The translations under genes and the position numbers were made by a program. From Sulfitobacter sp. D7 (GTDB lineage: Bacteria; Pseudomonadota; Alphaproteobacteria; Rhodobacterales; Rhodobacteraceae): a stretch of DNA of 64,000 bases. This document shows, in pieces, positions 18,587 through 25,055 of this stretch. How positions within the stretch are numbered: position 1 is the stretch's first letter; the number at the start of each line of letters is the position of its first letter. Below the pieces are notes generated by a model. The model saw nothing but the letters and a program-made list of their open reading frames with translations, made no database searches and was not told the origin of the DNA. The stretch is from the NCBI RefSeq assembly GCF_003611275.1, contig NZ_CP020694.1, positions 2,728,001-2,792,000 on the forward strand, written 5' to 3'.

Positions 18587-18616
18587 GCCGGACCAGCATG
18601 GAGGTACTGGTCCGGC
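18587..18616 (-). promoter_or_regulatory. Stable hairpin between the fasciclin gene and msrB
   Basis: GCCGGACCAG and CTGGTCCGGC form a perfect 10-bp stem with a 10-base loop, 20 bases after the fasciclin stop and before the msrB ribosome site (GCGAGGAGT). No T-run follows on the minus strand. It could be a partial terminator or an mRNA-stabilising element that sets fasciclin expression above msrB. Confidence 0.6.
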
Positions 18617-18636
18617 CACATCGTGCGGGTTGCCTA

Positions 18637-19191
18637 TTACTTGGGCACCAGCACGCTGTTTACAACGTGGATAACGCCGTTGGACTGGTTCACATCTGCG
18701 ATAGTCACGCGCGATGCGTTGCCGCTCTCGTCGATGATGTAGACGTTTTTACCCTTCACCTGCGCCGACAGCGCGTCGCCGGACACAGCGTTAAAGTGGT
18801 AGAACCCATCGCTGGAGGCGCGCGCCTTGGCGGCGATGTCGGCAGCAGACCAGTTGCCCGCGACCACATGCGCAGTCAGCACTTTGGTCAGCATGTCTTT
18901 GTTCTCGGGCTTGAGCAGCGTGTCGACGGTGCCAGCGGGCAGCGCATCAAAGGCGGAATTGACCGGGGCGAAAACGGTGAACGGACCTTCGGAGGCCAGC
19001 GTGTCGACCAGACCGGCGGCCTTCACAGCGGCGACCAGTGTGGTGTGATCGGCGGAGTTCACGGCGTTCTCGACGATGTTCTTGTTCTCGAACATGGGCG
19101 CGCCGCCCACCTCGGGATTGGCAGCGATGGCACCGGTGGCCAACAGGACAGCAGTGGCGGTCGCGGCGGCAAATGTCTTGAGCGTTTTCAT
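18637..19191 (-). CDS. Secreted fasciclin (FAS1) domain protein
   Basis: 184 residues with a Sec signal peptide (MKTLKTFAAATATAVLLATG, cleaved near residue 23) and one FAS1 domain covering the rest. Motifs are NAVNSADHTTLVAAVKAAGL, GPFTVFAPVNSAFDALPAGT (H1 box), LTKVLTAHVVAGNW and the terminal NGVIHVVNSVLVPK (H2 box). FAS1 proteins usually mediate adhesion or matrix contacts. A strong AGGAGGAAA site precedes the start. Directly upstream lie an anti-sigma and an ECF sigma gene; mycobacterial SigK-RskA likewise controls fasciclin proteins, so regulation by this pair is inferred. Confidence 0.93.
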   Translation of the reverse strand: MKTLKTFAAATATAVLLATGAIAANPEVGGAPMFENKNIVENAVNSADHTTLVAAVKAAGLVDTLASEGPFTVFAPVNSAFDALPAGTVDTLLKPENKDMLTKVLTAHVVAGNWSAADIAAKARASSDGFYHFNAVSGDALSAQVKGKNVYIIDESGNASRVTIADVNQSNGVIHVVNSVLVPK

Positions 19192-19317
19192 CTGGTTTCC
19201 TCCTCAGATGCCCCCCGTTGTGGGCGGCGATACTGGACCCACGGGCCAAGAGTGAGAGGAGTTTCAGAATGGTTCAAAAAATTCGGAATAAAAATGTAGC
19301 GCGTTGTTTTACCCTAG

Positions 19318-19356
19318 AAAAGTGAAACGCCCCGCTCGATCAGAGAAGGGCGTTTC
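19318..19356 (-). terminator. Terminator after the anti-sigma gene
   Basis: On the minus strand GAAACGCCC and GGGCGTTTC form a 9-bp stem with a 15-base loop followed by ACTTTTC. It begins 5 bases past the anti-sigma stop and separates the sigma/anti-sigma transcript from the fasciclin gene, which therefore needs its own promoter. Confidence 0.75.
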
Positions 19357-19361
19357 GGGGT

Positions 19362-20054
19362 CTAAAGTTCGGCGACGGTACCGGCAGCCATGATGGTGCC
19401 GGTAGGGGCGCCGTCGGGGGCGCCGCCCGGTGGCTCATCCGTGATGGCCAGTGTGATCTGCGCTGCCTCGGGTGCCAAATCGGCGGGCAAGACCACGCGG
19501 TTGACTTCACCCTCAGGCAACACGCCCAAAGAGATCGGCGCGCGGTCCGGCAAGATGGCCCAAAGCTCCAGAACGCGGCCTTCGGGTGCGGTGCCCGAGA
19601 CCCGGCGCAGCGCGATATCGCCGCGCGACATGTCCATGACAGCCAGCAGTTCCAGCGCGCTGTCTTCGGCGGCCATGCGGGTGGCATAGACCTCGCCCGG
19701 CGACTGAACCGGTGCCTCGCGCAGCATCGGCAAGGCAAGGAAGGCCACGGTGGCGAGTGCCGCAACCGATATCACTTGCCAGAGCCAGAGCCGCTGCATC
19801 AACGGCACCTGCCGCGCGGGGAAGAGCCGCGACATCAGCGTGCGGCGCAGTTTCGCAGGCGGGTCGACGGGCGCGATATCGTCGGTCATCGCCACGAAAC
19901 GCTCCTGCCAATCGGCGACGCTGCGGGAAAAATCACGGTCTTGAAGTAGGCGCGCGCGCGCCGCCACACGGTCTTCGCCTTCCAGCAGGCCCAAGGCCAC
20001 TTCGGCGGCCAGAAGATCGTCGTCTCCGGCTGGAATGATGGGGGTGTCACTCAT
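19362..20054 (-). CDS. Anti-sigma factor, RskA-like
   Basis: 230 residues. A cytoplasmic N-terminal domain (LLAAEVALGLLEGEDRVAAR with DRDFSRSVADWQERF) matches the RskA/anti-sigma-K pattern. One membrane helix follows near residues 90-110 (LWQVISVAALATVAFLALPM), then a periplasmic domain with LELLAVMDMSRG and LELWAILPDRAPISLGVLPE, the latter typical of anti-sigma-K C-terminal domains. It has no His-Cys-Cys zinc motif, so it is unlike ChrR. The start at 20054 overlaps the sigma stop (ATGA). It should hold the sigma factor until an envelope signal triggers proteolysis (inference from the family). Confidence 0.9.
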   Translation of the reverse strand: MSDTPIIPAGDDDLLAAEVALGLLEGEDRVAARARLLQDRDFSRSVADWQERFVAMTDDIAPVDPPAKLRRTLMSRLFPARQVPLMQRLWLWQVISVAALATVAFLALPMLREAPVQSPGEVYATRMAAEDSALELLAVMDMSRGDIALRRVSGTAPEGRVLELWAILPDRAPISLGVLPEGEVNRVVLPADLAPEAAQITLAITDEPPGGAPDGAPTGTIMAAGTVAEL

Positions 20055-20599
20055 GCGCTCATACACTCCCGCAGGCTCATCAACCCGCGACGCAGCCAAG
20101 TGCGCATGGTATTGAGCGGCACGTTGAAACGCTGCGCAAGGTCGGCATAGCTGTCGCCGTCGAGATAGGCACCGCGCACTGCGGCACTGCGATCTGCCTC
20201 AAGGTCGTCCAGACAGTTGCTGAGGCGCGTGGCCTCGGACGCGGCCACGGCGGATTGCTCGGGGTTCGGCCCCGGCGCGGCCAGTTCCAGCCCCGGCGTA
20301 TCAATATTCTGATGGCCTTTGCGGGTGGCGCGCAGCCGGTCGATCGCAGTGTTGCGCGCAATGGTGATCAGCCACGTCATCGGCGACAGGCCATTGGCCT
20401 GATAGCGGTCGGAATGGTTCCAGATTTTGACGAAACTGTCCTGCATGGCGTCCTCTGCTGCGGCCCGTGTATCCAACACACGCAGGCAGACCCCGAATAG
20501 TTTCGCAGACACACGATCATAAAGCGCCTCAAAGGCGGCACGATCCCCCAATGCAACCTGTGCAATCAGACGTTCAATCTCTTCACGGTCGCTGTCCAA
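20051..20599 (-). CDS. ECF-family RNA polymerase sigma factor (SigK-like)
   Basis: 182 residues. Region 2 is AFEALYDRVSAKLFGVCLRV through EDAMQDSFVKIWNHSDRY and MTWLITIARNTAIDRLR; region 4 is LEADRSAAVRGAYLDGDSYA with LNTMRTWLRRGLMSLRECM. The start is most likely the TTG at 20599, because AAAGGAG sits 7 bases upstream; an ATG at 20641 would add 14 basic residues with no site. It is co-translated with the anti-sigma gene. Targets inferred from context are the fasciclin and MsrB genes and autoregulation. Confidence 0.92.
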   Translation of the reverse strand: MDSDREEIERLIAQVALGDRAAFEALYDRVSAKLFGVCLRVLDTRAAAEDAMQDSFVKIWNHSDRYQANGLSPMTWLITIARNTAIDRLRATRKGHQNIDTPGLELAAPGPNPEQSAVAASEATRLSNCLDDLEADRSAAVRGAYLDGDSYADLAQRFNVPLNTMRTWLRRGLMSLRECMSA

Positions 20600-20839
20600 G
20601 GGCCACTCCTTTGGGCGTTGATGTCTTTTTCGGCACAGCAATCATGGTGCGACAGCCGCTACAAAAGTCAACGATGCAATAGAACCGCATCTTTCGAATG
20701 CCACCCTGCCCCATCCTTGGGCCGTCGCGCAACCCATCGCGGAAAAACGAAAAATCGCCCTGCCGTTCACAAAGATTGCAGGCTCTGGATGCTTAGGCTA
20801 CCCACAATTCAGAGGGGAATGCGCAAAGGGAGACTGTGC

Positions 20840-22042
20840 ATGCAAAACGCGCTTGAGACGTCATATGACGTGGTGATCGTGGGCGGGGCCATCTACGGCT
20901 CGGCACTGGCTTGGTGGCTGACCAACACGCCGGGATTTGACGGCGAAGTGTTGGTGGTCGAACGTGACCCGACCTATGAATTCGCCTCGACCAGCCACAC
21001 GAATTCCTGCATCCGCCAGCAGTTCACCGCGCCGGTGAACATCCAGATTTCGCAGTTCGGGGCCGAGTTCATCCGCAACTTCCGCCAGTTCATGCATGAC
21101 GATCCCGAGGTGCCGGACCTGGCGCTGCAAAGCTTTGGCTACCTCTACCTTGCCGACACGCCCGCGTTTGCCCAGACCCTGCGCGAGGCGCAGAGCATTC
21201 AAGCCTCTCTGGGGGCGCATACCCAGCATATGACCAAGGATGAAATCGCCGCGCGCTATCCGTTTTACATGCTCGACGACGTGATCGCGGGCAACCACAA
21301 CACGGTGAACGAGGGCTATTTCGACGGCGGCACCATGTTTGATTGGTTCAAGCGTATGGCCAGGCGCCGGGGCGTGACCTTTATCCATGATGAGGTGACG
21401 GGCATGACCCTGAACCCCGCAGGCAGCGCGGTGGATGCGGTGACGTTGAAATCCGGCGCAGTGGTCGCTTGTGGCACGGTGGTCAACGCCTCTGGCCCCC
21501 GCGCGGCGGCGACGGCGCAGATGGCGGGCATCACCCTGCCCGTCGTGCCACGCAAACGCTACACCTTCATCTTTGACGCCGCCGAGCCGCTAGAGATGGA
21601 CCTGCCGCTGACCATCGACCCCAGCGGCGTGCATATGCGCCAAGAGGGCAAGTATTATATGGCCGGCTGCCCGCCCGAAGATGACTATGACGCGGCCTAT
21701 GATGACTTTGCCTTTGATCATTCGATCTGGGAGGAGAAAGTCTGGCCCATCATTGCCACCCGCGTTCCGGCCTTTGAACGGGTCAAGGTGATCAATGAAT
21801 GGGTCGGCCACTACGCCTTCAACACTGTGGATCAAAACGCAATCGTCGGGCGGCACGACAAGGTCGAAAACTTCGTCTTTATGAACGGATTTTCCGGCCA
21901 TGGGTTGCAGCAAGCCCCCGCCATCGGGCGCGGCACGGCTGAGTTGATTACCCATGGCGCCTATCGCACGCTAGACCTCACGCCGCTGGACTACGCGCGG
22001 ATCGTGCGTTCCGAGAAATTCATCGAAAAGGCCGTGATATGA
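20840..22042 (+). CDS. FAD-dependent oxidoreductase, DAO family
   Basis: About 400 residues. The N-terminal dinucleotide fold is YDVVIVGGAIYGSALAWWL, followed by EVLVVERDPTYEFASTS, an FAD-binding loop (SHTNSCIRQQF), then FDGGTMFDWFKRMARRRGV and the C-terminal FMNGFSGHGLQQAPAIGRG, a signature of the sarcosine oxidase/D-amino-acid oxidase family. The substrate is unknown. The start at 20840 is supported by GGGAG 7 bases upstream; an ATG at 20819 is a weaker alternative. It is the first gene of a four-gene operon (4-base overlap with the aldolase gene) with an aldolase, a dehydrogenase and an enolase-superfamily enzyme. Confidence 0.88.
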   Translation: MQNALETSYDVVIVGGAIYGSALAWWLTNTPGFDGEVLVVERDPTYEFASTSHTNSCIRQQFTAPVNIQISQFGAEFIRNFRQFMHDDPEVPDLALQSFGYLYLADTPAFAQTLREAQSIQASLGAHTQHMTKDEIAARYPFYMLDDVIAGNHNTVNEGYFDGGTMFDWFKRMARRRGVTFIHDEVTGMTLNPAGSAVDAVTLKSGAVVACGTVVNASGPRAAATAQMAGITLPVVPRKRYTFIFDAAEPLEMDLPLTIDPSGVHMRQEGKYYMAGCPPEDDYDAAYDDFAFDHSIWEEKVWPIIATRVPAFERVKVINEWVGHYAFNTVDQNAIVGRHDKVENFVFMNGFSGHGLQQAPAIGRGTAELITHGAYRTLDLTPLDYARIVRSEKFIEKAVI

Positions 22043-22818
22043 AGCACCCCGAGAATACATTCCTCACGGCCATCCGCGCCGGGAAAAAGCAACTGGGCCT
22101 CTGGGTCTCCCTCTCGGATGGCTATGCCGCCGAGGTGGTGGCCCATGCGGGCTATGACTGGGTGATGCTGGATATGGAGCACGCGCCGAGCGACATGAAA
22201 TCGGTGCTGGGACAGCTACAGGCATTCTCGGGAAGCGACACAACGGCGATGGTGCGGCCCGATTGGAACGATGCGGTCAAGGTCAAACGCCTGATGGACC
22301 TCGGCGCGCCGGGGCTGCTGTTTCCGATGGTACAGACGCCTGACGAGGCCCGCGCCGCTGTTGCCGCCTGCCGCTACCCGCCGCGCGGTATCCGGGGCGT
22401 GGCCGGGCTGAACCGCGCTAACCAATTTGGCCGGGTCGAGGACTACAATGCCGAAGTCGAGAGCCAGACCGCCATCCTGATCCAGCTTGAGACCCGCGCC
22501 GCCGTTGAAAACGCCGCCGCCTTTGCCGAGGTTGAGGGGATCGACGGCATCTTCTTTGGCCCCGCCGACATCGCTGCTGACATGGGCCATCTGGGCCAGA
22601 CCCTGCACCCCGAAGTGTGGGAGGTCATCCGCCCCGCCGCCAAGCTGCTGATGGACAAGGGCATTCCTGTGGGCACGCTGGTCACCGACCCCGATTTCGC
22701 CGCCGAATTGCTGAACGAAGGCTTCACCTTTGTCGCCTGCGGCACCGATGTTGGTCTTTTGGCCAAAGGAGCCGATGCCCTGCGCACCCAAGTGCGCGAC
22801 AAGATTTCTGAGACGTGA
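22039..22818 (+). CDS. HpcH/HpaI family aldolase
   Basis: 259-residue class II pyruvate-type aldolase. Visible: LGLWVSLSDGYAAEVVAHAG, DWVMLDMEHAPSDM, FPMVQTPDEARAAVAACRYP then PRGIRGVAG (with the active-site Arg region), ILIQLETRAAVENA (metal-binding Glu), and IFFGPADIAADMG (metal-binding Asp). The family cleaves 2-keto-3-deoxy sugar acids and hydroxy-ketoacids to pyruvate plus an aldehyde. Its ATG overlaps the stop of the oxidoreductase. In this operon it would logically cleave the keto-deoxy acid made by the dehydrating enzyme, which is an inference. Confidence 0.92.
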   Translation: MKHPENTFLTAIRAGKKQLGLWVSLSDGYAAEVVAHAGYDWVMLDMEHAPSDMKSVLGQLQAFSGSDTTAMVRPDWNDAVKVKRLMDLGAPGLLFPMVQTPDEARAAVAACRYPPRGIRGVAGLNRANQFGRVEDYNAEVESQTAILIQLETRAAVENAAAFAEVEGIDGIFFGPADIAADMGHLGQTLHPEVWEVIRPAAKLLMDKGIPVGTLVTDPDFAAELLNEGFTFVACGTDVGLLAKGADALRTQVRDKISET

Positions 22819-22830
22819 AAGGAAGATATT

Positions 22831-23673
22831 ATGAAATTTAAGAAACTGGTCCTGACAGGTGCTGCCGGTCGGCTTGGCTCTTACCTGCGTGAGCCGCTGG
22901 CCGCGATGTGCGAAGAATTGGTCAGCTCCGACATCGCCGACGACATCGGCAAGCTTTATGAGGGCGAGCGCTATCAGAAGGCCGATCTGGCAGAATACGA
23001 TCAGGTCGCCGCCCTGATGGAAGGGGCCGACATGGTGGTGCATTTCGGTGCCATCGTGGACGAAAAACCCTTTATGGAGCTGCTCGGCCCGAACTTCGTC
23101 GGCTCTTACAACGTGTGGGAAGCGGCCTATCAGGCAGGCGCACGCCGTGTCGTCTATGCCTCCTCGATCCATGCCGTGGGGATGCACAAGAAATCCGATT
23201 TCATCGGCATTGACGCCCCCCACAAGCCTGACACATTCTACGGCCTCGCCAAATGCTTCACCGAAGACCTCGGCTCAATGTATTGGGACAAACGCCAGCT
23301 TGAGTCCGTGCATCTGCGCATCCTCAGCGCCGCGCAGGTCAACAACTCCCGCGCGCTTGGCTCGTGGCTCAGCTATGACGATCTGATCCAACTGGTGACC
23401 CGCGCGGTCGACACCCCCTCGGTCGGTTTCTCGGTCATCTACGGCGTGTCGAACAATGACCGCGCGCCGGTGGACAATGCCAAGGCCGCGTTCCTCGGTT
23501 ACCGGCCCAAGGACAACGCAGAGCAATTCGCCGAAAAAGTGCTGGCCGAAGAAGGCCCTGTCGACATCACCGACCCCGGCCAGATGTGCCACGGCGGCCC
23601 CTTCGCCAAGGTCGATCTGGGCGAAAGCGGCATCGCGCAGATGACCATCGTCGACGACAAAAAAGAGACCTGA
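22831..23673 (+). CDS. NAD-dependent uronate dehydrogenase-like SDR/epimerase
   Basis: 280-residue Rossmann-fold extended SDR. Visible: LVLTGAAGRLGSYLREPL (nucleotide binding), VVHFGAIVDEKPFMELLGPN, RVVYASSIHAVGMH (Ser), and the catalytic Tyr-x-x-x-Lys in TFYGLAKCFTEDL. The motif order and the WLSYDDLIQLVTRAV, YRPKDNAEQF stretches closely resemble Agrobacterium uronate dehydrogenase (Udh), which oxidises galacturonate/glucuronate to aldarolactones. Ribosome site AAAGGAAG; 12 bases after the aldolase gene. An NAD-dependent epimerase is the alternative. Confidence 0.85.
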   Translation: MKFKKLVLTGAAGRLGSYLREPLAAMCEELVSSDIADDIGKLYEGERYQKADLAEYDQVAALMEGADMVVHFGAIVDEKPFMELLGPNFVGSYNVWEAAYQAGARRVVYASSIHAVGMHKKSDFIGIDAPHKPDTFYGLAKCFTEDLGSMYWDKRQLESVHLRILSAAQVNNSRALGSWLSYDDLIQLVTRAVDTPSVGFSVIYGVSNNDRAPVDNAKAAFLGYRPKDNAEQFAEKVLAEEGPVDITDPGQMCHGGPFAKVDLGESGIAQMTIVDDKKET

Positions 23674-23696
23674 TCAGGCTCCGAGGAGGGACCGTC

Positions 23697-24929
23697 ATGA
23701 AGCTACAAGACCTCGATATCATCGTGACGGCCCCGCCCGCCCCCGGCTGGGGCGGGCGCTATTGGATATTGGTCAAGGTGACCACCGACACCGGCGTGAT
23801 CGGCTGGGGCGAATGCTACGCCGCCAGCGTCGGGCCCGATGCGATGCGCGCGGTGATCAAAGATGTCTTTGCCCGTCATATGCAGGGCGAGAACCCCGAG
23901 AACATCGAGCTGATGTTCCGCCGCGCCTACTCCGCGGGCTTCACACAGCGGCCAGACCTGACCGTCATGGGCGCGTTTTCGGGGCTAGAGATCGCCTGCT
24001 GGGACATCCTTGGCAAAGACCGCGACCGTCCGGTGCACGCACTGATCGGCGGGCGCACCAATGACCGGGTGCGCGGCTATACCTACCTCTACCCCCTGCC
24101 GCATCACAGCATGGCGGAGTTTTGGACCTCGCCCGAGATGGCGGCGGAATCGGCGGCGGATTGCGTGGCCCGCGGCTATACGGCGGTGAAATTCGACCCC
24201 GCTGGCCCCTATACGCTGCGCGGCGGGCATATGCCTGCGATGTCGGATATCAGCACCTCGGCGGCGTTCTGCAAAGCCATCCGTGAGGCCGTTGGCGACC
24301 GTGCCGATCTCCTGTTCGGTACCCACGGACAGTTCACCACCGCAGGCGCGATCCGGCTGGGCCAAGCGATCGAACCCTACAGCCCGCTCTGGTACGAAGA
24401 GCCGATCCCCCCAGACGCGCCTGAGCAGATGGCCAAGGTCGCGCGCGGCGTGCGCATCCCGGTGGCAACGGGCGAGCGGTTGACGACGAAGGCCGAGTTC
24501 GCGCCCCTGTTGCGCGCCGGTGCGGCAGAGATTTTGCAACCGGCACTTGGCCGCGTGGGCGGCATTGCCGAGGCCAAGAAGATCGCAGCCATGGCCGAAG
24601 TCTATAACGCGCAGGTGGCACCGCATCTCTATGCCGGGCCGGTGGAATGGGCGGCGAATGTGCAGCTTGCCACGGCGATCCCGAATATCCTGATGTGCGA
24701 GTGCATTGAGACGCCATTTCATGACCAGCTGATCAAGGGGGCGATCCGGGTGGAGGATGGGTTCATCACCGCCCCCGACGCGCCCGGTCTGGGGATCGAA
24801 GTGGACGAAGACCTTGCCCGCGCGCATCCCTACACAGGCGACGGGCTGCATCTGGAGATGCGCGAAGAGCCTTGCGATTATGTGAACGGGAATAATTTTC
24901 AAGGCGGTGCGCCAGCGGATAGCCACTAG
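23697..24929 (+). CDS. Mandelate racemase/muconate lactonizing family enzyme, possible sugar-acid dehydratase or cycloisomerase
   Basis: 410-residue enolase-superfamily protein. Visible: N-terminal capping domain (GVIGWGECYAASVGPDAM), barrel Lys in GYTAVKFDPAGPY, metal ligands in LLFGTHGQFTTAGAIRLG, LWYEEPIPPDAPEQM and VATGERLTTKAEF, and the general-base His in VAPHLYAGPVEWAANVQLA. It belongs to the MR subgroup, which dehydrates aldonates or aldarates or, next to uronate dehydrogenases, cycloisomerises galactarolactone. The start at 23697 has GAGGAGGG just upstream. It is the last gene of the operon; a REP-like repeat begins 12 bases past the stop. Confidence 0.88.
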   Translation: MKLQDLDIIVTAPPAPGWGGRYWILVKVTTDTGVIGWGECYAASVGPDAMRAVIKDVFARHMQGENPENIELMFRRAYSAGFTQRPDLTVMGAFSGLEIACWDILGKDRDRPVHALIGGRTNDRVRGYTYLYPLPHHSMAEFWTSPEMAAESAADCVARGYTAVKFDPAGPYTLRGGHMPAMSDISTSAAFCKAIREAVGDRADLLFGTHGQFTTAGAIRLGQAIEPYSPLWYEEPIPPDAPEQMAKVARGVRIPVATGERLTTKAEFAPLLRAGAAEILQPALGRVGGIAEAKKIAAMAEVYNAQVAPHLYAGPVEWAANVQLATAIPNILMCECIETPFHDQLIKGAIRVEDGFITAPDAPGLGIEVDEDLARAHPYTGDGLHLEMREEPCDYVNGNNFQGGAPADSH

Positions 24930-24941
24930 GCGCGCCCACCC

Positions 24942-25045
24942 GGCCCGGATTCAAGCCGCAGGCGCCGGGCCATCGCCTGCCCGCCCGTCATGCCCAAGGC
25001 GTGCCGGCAGATACTGGCCTACCTCTGGTGCGACCGGGCAGGCGC
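24942..25045 (+). repeat. REP-like intergenic repeat, copy 1
   Basis: The first 45 bases (24942-24986) recur inverted at 46215-46259 with one mismatch. The core holds GGCCCGG and CCGGGCC arms around a 16-base loop, then CGCCTGCCCG, which pairs with CGGGCAGGCG at 25035-25044. The element sits between convergent genes, beginning 13 bases after the enolase-superfamily gene stop and ending 10 bases before the next stop. The two hairpins could end transcription from both sides. Confidence 0.85.
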
Positions 25046-25055
25046 TGACCCTCAA

